A stretch of DNA of 41,838 nucleotides, taken from contig NZ_LMSH01000005.1 of NCBI RefSeq assembly GCF_001428365.1, positions 1 through 41,838 on the forward strand. The letters run 5' to 3'. Positions 1 to 7,381 of this stretch are shown here, one piece after another. Each line of letters opens with the position of its first letter. The stretch's first letter is position 1. Origin of the DNA: Arthrobacter sp. Soil763. GTDB lineage: Bacteria > Actinomycetota > Actinomycetes > Actinomycetales > Micrococcaceae. The position numbers and the translations under genes are program-made. The notes under the pieces were generated by a model that worked only from the letters and a program-made list of their open reading frames with translations, was not told the origin of the DNA and made no database searches.

Positions 1-30
1 GTGTGGGAGAGTAGGTCACCGCCGGAACAT
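1..30 (+). rRNA. rrf: 5S ribosomal RNA, 3' end only
   Basis: The first bases (TGTGGGAGAGTAGGTCACCG, then CCGGAAC) match the conserved 3' portion of actinobacterial 5S rRNA, including the GGGAGAGTAGGTC segment and the 3' strand of the terminal helix. The gene enters from the left edge, so its 5' part and presumably 23S and 16S lie outside. A strong hairpin follows directly. The exact 3' end (28-31) is an estimate. Confidence 0.88.
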
Positions 31-40
31 CATTCAGGTC

Positions 41-79
41 GAGAGCCTCCAACCACCAGGTTGGAGGCTCTCCCACTTT
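41..79 (+). terminator. Intrinsic terminator of the rRNA operon
   Basis: A perfect 14-bp stem, GAGAGCCTCCAACC at 41-54 and its complement at 59-72, closes a 4-nt loop (ACCA) and is followed by a short T-containing tail (CCACTTTA). It lies about ten bases after the 5S rRNA end, the expected place for a ribosomal operon terminator. Confidence 0.9.
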
Positions 80-100
80 AACCACCAGTAGCCCCACCCA

Positions 101-149
101 GGACCCTCCCTCAGAACCGGCAGGGTACGGGACGGACCCTCCCTCAGAA
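101..149. repeat. 16-bp direct repeat, two copies
   Basis: GGACCCTCCCTCAGAA occurs exactly at 101-116 and again at 134-149, a 33-bp period. It lies between the rRNA terminator and the next gene. Function unknown: it could be the remnant of a repeat element or a protein-binding pair. Confidence 0.8.
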
Positions 150-342
150 GGGGTGCCCATACGGGGAACGCTGGCACCTCTTACGGAGGCCGCCTCGCAT
201 CAGGCAGGCGTAGGGAGGCTTCGGGGTTCTACGGTGCACACCCGGTGTTCGGAGCGTGCAGCTTCTGCGACTCGTCCGCGATACGGGTGTCCTGGCGTTG
301 CTGTGAGACGCGCCACCGCCGGCTCTCCTGACTGCTACGGCG

Positions 343-372
343 TTAGCCGGGCGTCGGCGTCTCGCCTAGAAT
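343..372 (+). promoter_or_regulatory. Candidate sigma-A promoter for the repeat-rich gene
   Basis: TTAGCC (343-348) and TAGAAT (367-372) are spaced by 18 bp. The -10 fits TAnnnT well; the -35 is poor. Transcription would start near 379, giving a leader of about 108 nt before the ATG at 487. This is inference from consensus only. Confidence 0.35.
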
Positions 373-486
373 TGAATGAGATTTACGGACTTCGAAGCGC
401 TTGATTTCGGGTTGCGTAGGAACGAAACACGGAACAGAGCGGCTGCGATTGCGCCAGTGGTCAGCTCATAACAGGAGGAATCCAGC

Positions 487-2424
487 ATGGCTGAGCACAA
501 CGGCCCGCACCGCGGTGGCAATGACCGCGGCAACTTTGGCGGAGGACGGAATTCGGGCGGCGGCGGTTTCCGTGGCGCCAACAACTCGGGCGGCGATCCC
601 CGCGGCTTCCGCGCTCGGGATGACCGTGAGGGTGGTGAACGGCGCAGCTTCGGTGGTGACCGTGATCGTAAGCCGTTTAGCGGTGGCGATCGTGATCGTA
701 AGCCGTTTAGCGGTGGCGATCGTGATCGTAAGCCGTTTAGTGGTGGTGACCGGGATCGTAAGCCGTTTAGTGGTGGTGACCGGGATCGTAAGCCGTTTAG
801 TGGTGGTGACCGGGATCGTAAGCCGTTTGGTGATCGTCCGTCGCGTGAGGGTGGTGAGCGGCGCAGCTTCGGTGGTGACCGGGACCGTAAGCCGTTTAGC
901 GGTGGCGATCGTGATCGTAAGCCGTTTAGCGGTGGCGATCGTGATCGTAAGCCGTTTAGCGGTGGCGACCGCGACCGTAAGCCGTTTGGTGATCGTCCGT
1001 CGCGTGAGGGTGGTGAGCGGCGCAGCTTCGGTGGTGACCGTGATCGCAAGCCCTTCAGCGGCGGTGACCGCGATCGTAAGCCGTTTGGTGATCGTCCGTC
1101 GCGTGAGGGTGGTGAGCGGCGCAGCTTCGGCGGCGACCGTGATCGTAAGCCGTTCAGCGGCGGTGACCGTGACCGTAAGCCGTTTGGTGATCGTCCGTCG
1201 CGTGAGGGTGGTGAGCGGCGCAGCTTCGGCGGCGACCGTGATCGTAAGCCGTTCAGCGGCGGCGACAACCGGAAGCCCTTCGGCAGCCGCGACGACCGCC
1301 CCGCCCGCAGCTTCGACCGTGGCGACTCCGGGCCGCGCCGTTTTGAGCGCTCCGAGGACCGTCCCGTCCGCGAGCCGAATGCCAAGGACCTGCGCAGCGC
1401 CAACCGCCCCGACCGTGAGCGTTCGCCGCAGATCGACGAGGACGTCACCGGTAAGGAACTGGACCGCACCACGCTGCGCCAGGTCAAGACCCTCGAGGAC
1501 AAGAGTGCCGAATGGGTGGCGCGCCACCTCGTCATGGCCGGCCGTCTGATCGAGGACGAGCCTGAACTGGCCTTCCAGCACGCCCTCGCGGCCAGCCGCC
1601 GCGGCGGACGCCTCGCAGCGGTACGCGAAGCCGTAGGCCTGACCGCCTACGCTGCCGGCCACTACGGTGAGGCGCTCCGTGAGTTCCGGACCTACCGCAG
1701 GATCAGCGGATCCAACATGCACCTGCCCGTCATGGCTGACTGCGAGCGTGGCCTCGGCCGCCCCGACCGTGCCCTCGATGTGGCACGTTCGGAAGAAGCC
1801 AAGGATCTCGACGCCCCGGGCAAGGTGGAACTGGCCATTGTTGCGGCCGGTGCCCGCTCCGACCTCGGTCAGTTCGACGCGGCAGTCTCGGAACTTGAGA
1901 TCGCCCAGCTGGACATCAACCGCGCGTTCTCCTACAGCCCGCGGCTCTTCCGCGCCTACGCCGACGCCCTGACGGCGGCAGGACGCGGCGCCGAAGCCGG
2001 CAAGTGGGAGCGCCAGGCCGTCGTGGCGGAAAACGCCCTGGGCCTCGGCGAGGACGAGGAACCGGACATCATTGACCTCGGCTGGGACGAGGAAGAGGAG
2101 GCCCGCGAGGAGCAGCAGCGCCGCCGGATGCTAGAAGAGCAGGCTGCACGCCGGTCCGGGGCCGAAGAGGCACCCCGAGAGGCCAGCGCCGCCGCCGTGG
2201 CCGGTCTCCCGGAGACCGGGTCCGCCCAGTCCGCCGACCGCGACCTGGCAGCAGGCGGCGACGACGAGGAAGCCGGCTACTTCGAGTCCGACGACGCGGA
2301 GTCGGACCAGGACTCCGTGGAAGCAGACGAGCTGGAAGTAGGGGAGCGCGGCGAAGACGAAAACGACAACGCCGATGACACCTACACCAACGAGTCCGGC
2401 CTGCCGGAACGCGCCGAGGACTAG
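487..2424 (+). CDS. Repeat-rich, RG-type low-complexity protein with TPR-like core
   Basis: Predicted 645-residue protein starting at the ATG that follows AGGAGG (473-478). Residues 1-55 are Gly/Arg/Asn-rich. Residues 56-266 are a tandem array of the 10-residue unit GGDRDRKPFS, with 15 exact GGDRDRKPF cores and one degenerate copy, interrupted by five EGGERRSF segments. Residues about 320-520 form a helical region resembling tetratricopeptide repeats (paired Ala/Leu-rich helices around AFQHALAASRR and GHYGEALREF). The last 110 residues are strongly acidic. Position before the HAD phosphatase and tlyA matches the TPR protein Rv1691 of M. tuberculosis as I recall it, but the repeat region is extra. 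Arg/Phe-bearing repeats resemble tails of RNA helicases and other RNA-binding disordered regions, so an RNA- or ribosome-related role is inferred. No helicase or nuclease motif is present. Confidence 0.85.
   Translation: MAEHNGPHRGGNDRGNFGGGRNSGGGGFRGANNSGGDPRGFRARDDREGGERRSFGGDRDRKPFSGGDRDRKPFSGGDRDRKPFSGGDRDRKPFSGGDRDRKPFSGGDRDRKPFGDRPSREGGERRSFGGDRDRKPFSGGDRDRKPFSGGDRDRKPFSGGDRDRKPFGDRPSREGGERRSFGGDRDRKPFSGGDRDRKPFGDRPSREGGERRSFGGDRDRKPFSGGDRDRKPFGDRPSREGGERRSFGGDRDRKPFSGGDNRKPFGSRDDRPARSFDRGDSGPRRFERSEDRPVREPNAKDLRSANRPDRERSPQIDEDVTGKELDRTTLRQVKTLEDKSAEWVARHLVMAGRLIEDEPELAFQHALAASRRGGRLAAVREAVGLTAYAAGHYGEALREFRTYRRISGSNMHLPVMADCERGLGRPDRALDVARSEEAKDLDAPGKVELAIVAAGARSDLGQFDAAVSELEIAQLDINRAFSYSPRLFRAYADALTAAGRGAEAGKWERQAVVAENALGLGEDEEPDIIDLGWDEEEEAREEQQRRRMLEEQAARRSGAEEAPREASAAAVAGLPETGSAQSADRDLAAGGDDEEAGYFESDDAESDQDSVEADELEVGERGEDENDNADDTYTNESGLPERAED
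652..1284 (+). repeat. In-frame 30-bp tandem repeat array coding for GGDRDRKPFS
   Basis: Units of 30 bp, in phase with the reading frame, make up runs of 6, 4, 2, 2 and 1 copies separated by a roughly 60-bp spacer coding for GDRPSREGGERRSF. Neighbouring units are near-identical at the DNA level, including synonymous positions, which points to recent expansion by slippage or unequal crossover. The array also opens long spurious frames on both strands. Confidence 0.93.
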
Positions 2425-2429
2425 GGCCC

Positions 2430-3422
2430 ATGGCTGAAGCCGAGCTGATTTCGCGGTTCGATGCCCTGCTGTCCGATCTGGACGGCGTCGTCTATGCGGG
2501 GCCGGACGCCATCCCGGGCGCCGTCGAATCCCTCAGTCGGCTCGCCGGCATTGGCGTCGGCCTGGGCTACGTGACCAACAACGCCTCACGGACCCCCGCC
2601 GAGATGGCGCAACACCTCCGCGACCTCGGCGCCCCGGCCGAGGACCACCAGGTGGTGAGCTCCCCGCAGGCCGCCAGCGAGCTGCTCGCGTCGCTGCTTC
2701 CCGCCGGCGCCCGGGTCCTCGTGACCGGCGGTGCGGCGCTGGCCCGCGAGGTGGAGCTGGTCGGGCTGGTGCCGGTGCGCACCGAGGCCGAGGATCCGGT
2801 CGCCGTCGTGCAGGGCTTCCACCCGGACCTGGGCTGGAAGGACCTCGCGGAGGCGTCCTACGTGGTTGCGGCCGGCGCCTTGTGGGTGGCTACCAACATG
2901 GACCGTTCCATCCCGCAGGCGCGTGGCATGGCGCCCGGCAACGGCACCCTCGTGGACGCCGTCGCCGCCGCCACCGGCCGCCAGCCGCTGGTCGCGGGTA
3001 AGCCCGAAGCCCCGTTGTTCCACGCGGCAGCCAAGCGGCTGGCTGCCGACCGCCCCCTCGTGGTCGGTGACCGTCTGGACACCGACATCCTCGGCGGCAA
3101 TAACGCCGGTTTCGCCACGGTCGCGGTGCTGACCGGCGTCGACACCCGCGAATCCATCCTCGCGGCCCGGACCGCCGAGCGTCCCACCTACCTGATCAAT
3201 GACCTCACCGACCTCTACCGGCCGTACCCGGCGGTGGAGGCCGACGCCGGCGGTCAGTTCCGTTGCGGCGCCGCGGCCGCCGTCGTGCACGGAAACACCG
3301 TGCAGGTCACCGGCGACCCCGCCGACCTTGACTCCTGGCGCGCGGCCTGCGCGGCGTGGTGGGCCGCGACCCCGGAAACGCCCACGGCCCAGGCCCCCGG
3401 CCTCGAATGGCTGCATCACTAG
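2430..3422 (+). CDS. HAD-superfamily (NagD-type, subfamily IIA) sugar phosphatase
   Basis: Predicted 330-residue hydrolase. The nucleophile motif is SDLDGVVYAG with Asp16 and Asp18. The second motif is VTNNAS near residue 49, typical of NagD-like subfamily IIA proteins with a large cap. The conserved lysine segment is AGKPEAPLF, and the metal-binding motif is VGDRLDTDILGGNNAG. Family members hydrolyse small phosphate esters such as glycerol 3-phosphate, pNPP or sugar phosphates; the substrate here is not predictable. It begins 5 bases after the repeat-rich gene. The position matches Rv1692, described as a glycerol 3-phosphate phosphatase. The C-terminal 60 residues lie beyond the usual NagD core. 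Its TAG stop forms part of a possible promoter for the next gene. Confidence 0.9.
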   Translation: MAEAELISRFDALLSDLDGVVYAGPDAIPGAVESLSRLAGIGVGLGYVTNNASRTPAEMAQHLRDLGAPAEDHQVVSSPQAASELLASLLPAGARVLVTGGAALAREVELVGLVPVRTEAEDPVAVVQGFHPDLGWKDLAEASYVVAAGALWVATNMDRSIPQARGMAPGNGTLVDAVAAATGRQPLVAGKPEAPLFHAAAKRLAADRPLVVGDRLDTDILGGNNAGFATVAVLTGVDTRESILAARTAERPTYLINDLTDLYRPYPAVEADAGGQFRCGAAAAVVHGNTVQVTGDPADLDSWRAACAAWWAATPETPTAQAPGLEWLHH

Positions 3423-3425
3423 ACT
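3420..3425 (+). promoter_or_regulatory. Candidate -10 element (TAGACT) of a leaderless promoter
   Basis: TAGACT fits TAnnnT, overlaps the TAG stop of the phosphatase gene and sits 7 nt before the ATG at 3433, so transcription could begin at or near the start codon. No -35 is visible. A GGAG at 3426-3429 could alternatively serve as a ribosome-binding site for read-through mRNA. Confidence 0.35.
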
Positions 3426-3432
3426 GGAGAGC

Positions 3433-3675
3433 ATGACCGAGCCCAACCACAGCACCGACCCGTACCCGGACCATGCCGGTTCCGGCCCCGAGTGGCCGGC
3501 TCCGGCCGACGGCACGGGCGACGCCTCCGTTGATGCCGTGCTGCTCCGCCTGGCTGGCCTGCCGGATCTGCCGGTCGCCGACCATGGCGAGGTCTACGCC
3601 GGACTGCACGAGGACCTGGCGGCTGCCTTGAACGAGGACGTCGCCGGGGCGCCGGCAGGGGATACCCGCCCATGA
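3433..3675 (+). CDS. Small acidic conserved hypothetical protein
   Basis: Predicted 80-residue protein starting at the ATG after GGAG (3426-3429). It has a Pro/Gly/Asp-rich N-terminal half and a C-terminal amphipathic stretch (DAVLLRLAGLPDLPVADHGEVYAGLHEDLAAALNEDV). No known catalytic motif or membrane segment is visible. The ATGA overlap with tlyA (3672) implies translational coupling. A short gene occupies the same slot in M. tuberculosis (Rv1693, from memory), which supports it being real. The C-terminal motif, with VYAGLHEDL, may be a protein-binding helix. Function unknown. Confidence 0.8.
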   Translation: MTEPNHSTDPYPDHAGSGPEWPAPADGTGDASVDAVLLRLAGLPDLPVADHGEVYAGLHEDLAAALNEDVAGAPAGDTRP

Positions 3676-4478
3676 CCAGGCTGGACCAGGCCCTCGTCAG
3701 TCGCGGGCTGGCGAGATCCCGCACCCACGCAGCGCGCCTGATCGCCGAGGGCAAGGTCAGCTCGAGCGGCGAGGTGCTCGCCAAAGCCTCCCTGCAGGTC
3801 GGCGACGACACCGCACTGGACGTCGCGGCCGGCGCCCAGGACGATTACGTCAGCCGGGCCGCCCACAAACTGGCTGGCGCCCTGGACGCCTTCCCGGCCG
3901 TTACGGTGGCCGGGAAGCGCTGCCTGGACGCGGGAGCCTCCACCGGCGGCTTCACCGAAGTCCTGCTCCGGCGGGGCGCCGGGCACGTTGTCGCGGTCGA
4001 CGTCGGGCATGACCAGCTGGTGCCACAGATCCGAAACGACCCCCGGGTCTCCGTCCACGAGGGCCTCAACGTCCGCTACATGGGCCCGGACGACATCGGC
4101 GGCCCGGCCGCACTGACCGTGGCGGACCTGTCCTTTATTTCCCTGACCCTGGTGGTCGGGCCACTGGCCGCGTGCACCGACCCCGGCGGGGACCTGCTCC
4201 TGATGGTGAAGCCGCAGTTCGAGATCGGCAAGGAACGCCTGGGACGCACCGGGGTGGTCGGCTCCGACCGGGAGCGCCGCCTCGCGGTCGGCAAGGTCGC
4301 CGCCGCGGCGTTCGATGCCGGACTGGCACTGAAGGGATTGGCGCAGAGCCCGTTGCCCGGCCAGGACGGAAACGTGGAGTACTTCCTGTGGATAGCACGC
4401 GGTAACGGCGAAGACCTGCCTAAGATCGAGGAGCGGGACGCGGCCGTTGCCACGCTACTTGGAACGATCTGGCCGTAG
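3672..4478 (+). CDS. tlyA: TlyA, 16S/23S rRNA 2'-O-cytidine methyltransferase (hemolysin A family)
   Basis: Predicted 268-residue enzyme. Residues 1-58 form an S4 RNA-binding domain (LDQALVSRGLARSRTHAARLI). Residues 60-260 form an FtsJ/RrmJ-like Rossmann methyltransferase with the SAM-binding motif DAGASTGG at 86-93. The expected K-D-K-E tetrad is visible as Lys66 (SRAAHKL), Asp152 (VADLSF), Lys180 (MVKPQFE) and Glu236 (NVEYF). In mycobacteria TlyA modifies C1409 of 16S and C1920 of 23S rRNA, and its loss gives capreomycin resistance. The start overlaps the preceding gene by 4 nt (ATGA). Length and motif spacing match the family. Confidence 0.95.
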   Translation: MTRLDQALVSRGLARSRTHAARLIAEGKVSSSGEVLAKASLQVGDDTALDVAAGAQDDYVSRAAHKLAGALDAFPAVTVAGKRCLDAGASTGGFTEVLLRRGAGHVVAVDVGHDQLVPQIRNDPRVSVHEGLNVRYMGPDDIGGPAALTVADLSFISLTLVVGPLAACTDPGGDLLLMVKPQFEIGKERLGRTGVVGSDRERRLAVGKVAAAAFDAGLALKGLAQSPLPGQDGNVEYFLWIARGNGEDLPKIEERDAAVATLLGTIWP

Positions 4479-4524
4479 CCCTGAAAGCACAAGCAGCACG
4501 AGAAGCACTAGAAGGCGGAACCCG

Positions 4525-5550
4525 ATGAGCAGGCGTGTCCTGATCCTTGCCCACACCGGCCGGGAGGAGTCCCTCAAGGCCGCGTGGGAGGCGTGCGCCC
4601 AGCTGCACGAATCCGGCATTGTGCCCGTGATGCAGAAATCCGAGCTCGGTGACATGGTCAGGTATTACGGCCGGCTGGACCAGCCCGTCGAGGTGCTCCA
4701 CGACCACGTCAGGCTGCCCGACGTCGAACTCGTCATGGTGCTCGGCGGCGACGGAACCATCCTCCGCGCCGCCGAACTCGTCCGTGAAGTCGACGTGCCG
4801 CTGCTCGGCGTCAACCTCGGCCACGTCGGCTTCCTGGCCGAGAGCGAACGCGCAGACCTCGCCCAGACCGTTGAATGGATCGCCAGCCGCCAATACACGG
4901 TGGAGGAGCGGATGACCATCGACGTGCAGGTCTGGGTCCGAGGCCAGAAGATCTGGCACACCTGGGCGCTGAACGAAGCCGCCATCGAGAAGGGCAACCG
5001 GGAACGGATGCTCGAGGTCGTCACCGAGGTCGATGAACGCCCGCTGACGTCCTTCGGCTGCGACGGCGTCGTCCTCGCCACCCCCACCGGCTCCACCGCC
5101 TACGCGTTTTCGGCGGGCGGGCCCGTGGTGTGGCCGGAGGTGGAAGCCCTGCTGATCGTGCCCATCAGTGCGCATGCGCTGTTCGCCAAGCCGCTGGTCG
5201 TCTCGCCCAGGTCGCGGCTCGCCGTCGAGATCCTGAACCGCACCGACGCCCAGGGCGTGCTGTGGTGCGACGGCCGGCGCTCCGTGGACCTGCCGCCGGG
5301 GGCGCGGGTGGAAGTGACCCGGTCGGCGACGCCGGTCCGGCTCGCCCGCACACACCAGACCCCGTTCTCCGGCCGCCTGGTCCGCAAGTTTGAACTTCCC
5401 ATCCAAGGCTGGCGCGGCCCCATGCCGCAGGCCGACGCCATCCCCACCGGGCCGCTCCCGGTGGTACGCACCCCGCGGCAAAGCCGAACGCTGCCCGCCC
5501 CGCGCCACGCGGGCCCGGACGCACCGACCGACCCCTCGACTGCGAAGTGA
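4525..5550 (+). CDS. nadK: NAD kinase
   Basis: Predicted 341-residue ATP/polyphosphate-dependent NAD kinase that makes NADP. The signature GGDGT lies at residues 74-78, followed by NLGHVGF (97-103) and the second motif PTGSTAYAFSAGGPVV. The start chosen is the ATG at 4525, 46 nt after tlyA, because MSRRVLILAHTGR aligns with the usual N-terminus. An upstream in-frame start at 4447 would overlap tlyA and add 26 unrelated residues. The ribosome-binding site is weak (AAGGCGGA). The final 45 residues are Pro/Arg-rich and probably disordered. tlyA-nadK-recN adjacency is widespread in Actinobacteria. Confidence 0.94.
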   Translation: MSRRVLILAHTGREESLKAAWEACAQLHESGIVPVMQKSELGDMVRYYGRLDQPVEVLHDHVRLPDVELVMVLGGDGTILRAAELVREVDVPLLGVNLGHVGFLAESERADLAQTVEWIASRQYTVEERMTIDVQVWVRGQKIWHTWALNEAAIEKGNRERMLEVVTEVDERPLTSFGCDGVVLATPTGSTAYAFSAGGPVVWPEVEALLIVPISAHALFAKPLVVSPRSRLAVEILNRTDAQGVLWCDGRRSVDLPPGARVEVTRSATPVRLARTHQTPFSGRLVRKFELPIQGWRGPMPQADAIPTGPLPVVRTPRQSRTLPAPRHAGPDAPTDPSTAK

Positions 5551-5553
5551 CCC

Positions 5554-7287
5554 ATGCTTGAAGAACTGAGAATCCGCGACCTTGGCGTCATCACCGACGC
5601 GACCCTGCCGCTGGGCCCGGGCCTGAGCGTGGTGACCGGCGAAACCGGCGCCGGCAAGACCATGGTGGTGACCGCCGTCGGACTGCTGCTCGGTGCCAGG
5701 TCCGACGCCGGTGCCGTCCGCAGCGGCGCGAAGAGCGCCTCCGCTGAGGCGGCGCTGAAGCTCGACGCCGGTCACGCGGCGATCCAACGCGCGCTGGAGG
5801 CCGGCGCGGATCTCGAGGAGTTCGACGGCGGTGCGGAGCTGCTGTTGGCCCGCAGCGTCGGCGCCGACGGCCGCAGCCGGGCCTACCTGGGCGGACGCGC
5901 GGCCCCGGTCGGTGTCCTCGCCGAGATCGGTGGCTCCCTGGTGGTTGTCCACGGCCAGTCGGACCAGATCCGGCTCAAGAGCCCGGTGGCCCAGCGGGAG
6001 GCGCTGGACAAATTTGCGGGGGAGCAGCTGGCCGGAGCCCTCGCCGCCTACCGCGAGCTGTACGCGCACTGGAACGCCAGCCAGGCCGAGCTTGACGGCC
6101 TCCGCAACGCCGCCCGCGAGCGGCTCCGGGAGGCCGAATCCCTCGAAGCGGCGCTGGCCGAGATCGACGCCATCGACCCGCAGCCCGGGGAGGACGACCT
6201 GCTCAAGGCCGAGGCCGTCAAGCTGGCAAACGTCGAAGAACTCCGCATCGCCGCCAGCACCGCCCACCAGGCCCTCATCTCGGAGGACTTCGGCGAGGAC
6301 GCCGACGCGACCACGCTGGTGGATGCCGCCAAACGCACCCTCGAGCACGTCGCCGAACACGATACGGAACTGGGCGCTGCGGCGGCCCGCCTCGCCGAGG
6401 TCGGTTTCCTGCTCAACGACATCGCCAGTGAGCTTGCCAGCTACCAGGCCTCGCTGGACACCGAAGGACCCGAACGGCTCGCCGAAATCGAGGACCGCCG
6501 CGCCGCGCTGGCCAAGCTGGTGCGCAAGTACGCGCCCAGCATCGACGAGGTGCTGGTCTGGGCGGAGCAGTCCCGGGCGCGGTTCGAGGAACTGCAGGAC
6601 GATTCCACCCGGATCGAATCGCTCGACGCCGAGGTGGCGCGCGCCGAGGCGGAACTGCGCAAGCAGTCCGCCGCTATCAGCAAGGCCCGGAAAAAGGCCG
6701 CCAAGGACCTGTCTTCACGGGTCAGCGCCGAACTCACCGCCCTCGCCATGGCCGACGCCACCCTGGTCATCAACATCGAGCCGGCCGGGCAGCTGGGACC
6801 GTTTGGCGCCGACGAGATTTCCTTCCTGCTCCAGCCGCACTCCGGGGCGCCGGCCCGGCCCCTGGGCAAGGGTGCCTCCGGCGGTGAACTGTCCCGCGTG
6901 ATGCTCGCCATCGAGGTGGTGCTGGCCGCCGTCGACCCCGTCCCGACCTTCGTGTTCGACGAGGTCGACGCCGGTGTGGGCGGCCGCGCCGCCGTCGAGA
7001 TCGGCCGGCGCCTCGCCATGCTGGCCCGGCACGTGCAGGTCCTCGTGGTCACCCACCTGCCCCAGGTCGCGGCGTTCGCCAACCAGCACATCCGGGTCAC
7101 CAAGACCTCCGTGCGCGGGGCGGACGGCGGAACCGCCACGGGCTTCACCTCCAGCGACGTGCAGCTGCTGGACGAGGCCGAGAGGGTCCGTGAACTGGCC
7201 CGGATGCTGGCGGGCCAGGAGGATTCGGAATCGGCGCAGGCCCACGCCCAGGAACTGCTGGACGACGCGCGGCTGCTGCCACAGTAG
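5554..7287 (+). CDS. recN: DNA repair protein RecN
   Basis: Predicted 577-residue SMC-like ATPase for double-strand-break repair. It has Walker A GETGAGKT at residues 29-36, the conserved VVHGQSDQIRL segment, two long helical coiled-coil arms (about 160-240 and 290-390), the ABC signature GASGGELSRVMLAIE and Walker B TFVFDEVDAGVGG. The D-loop and switch histidine region (VVTHLPQVAAFANQH) are intact. It starts 3 bases after the nadK stop, so it is almost certainly co-transcribed. No SOS box was recognised directly upstream. Length is normal for the family. Confidence 0.96.
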   Translation: MLEELRIRDLGVITDATLPLGPGLSVVTGETGAGKTMVVTAVGLLLGARSDAGAVRSGAKSASAEAALKLDAGHAAIQRALEAGADLEEFDGGAELLLARSVGADGRSRAYLGGRAAPVGVLAEIGGSLVVVHGQSDQIRLKSPVAQREALDKFAGEQLAGALAAYRELYAHWNASQAELDGLRNAARERLREAESLEAALAEIDAIDPQPGEDDLLKAEAVKLANVEELRIAASTAHQALISEDFGEDADATTLVDAAKRTLEHVAEHDTELGAAAARLAEVGFLLNDIASELASYQASLDTEGPERLAEIEDRRAALAKLVRKYAPSIDEVLVWAEQSRARFEELQDDSTRIESLDAEVARAEAELRKQSAAISKARKKAAKDLSSRVSAELTALAMADATLVINIEPAGQLGPFGADEISFLLQPHSGAPARPLGKGASGGELSRVMLAIEVVLAAVDPVPTFVFDEVDAGVGGRAAVEIGRRLAMLARHVQVLVVTHLPQVAAFANQHIRVTKTSVRGADGGTATGFTSSDVQLLDEAERVRELARMLAGQEDSESAQAHAQELLDDARLLPQ

Positions 7288-7367
7288 CCACAGCAACCCC
7301 CTCCGCGGGGGACTGGGATGACCATCACAGACGCGTTTTATCGACCCAAGGAAGCCCGATTTGATGA

Positions 7368-7373
7368 TAGGCT
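7368..7373 (+). promoter_or_regulatory. Candidate -10 element (TAGGCT) for leaderless pyrG
   Basis: TAGGCT lies 8 nt before the GTG at 7382 and fits TAnnnT. The GTG has no good ribosome-binding site, so a leaderless transcript is plausible. The identical hexamer occurs 7 nt before the Nudix gene at 14203. No recognisable -35 is present. Confidence 0.4.
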
Positions 7374-7381
7374 CAAACTCC

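Larger units (their letters stand above)
81..486. other. Intergenic region after the rRNA operon
   Basis: About 400 bases without a credible gene. It holds a 16-bp direct repeat (GGACCCTCCCTCAGAA at 101-116 and 134-149), a candidate promoter near 343-372, and a leader of roughly 108 nt ending in the ribosome-binding site AGGAGG (473-478) for the downstream repeat-rich gene. Short open frames here lack ribosome-binding sites and recognisable products. Confidence 0.6.

Noticed and set aside
652..1284. CRISPR-like or structural DNA repeat array
   Set aside because: The 30-bp units are contiguous, without variable spacers, and stay in one reading frame as part of a large protein, so this is a coding repeat.
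366..1722. Long antisense open frames across the repeat region
   Set aside because: They arise from the repetitive, stop-poor DNA opposite a well-supported gene, have no ribosome-binding site and encode only low-complexity sequence.
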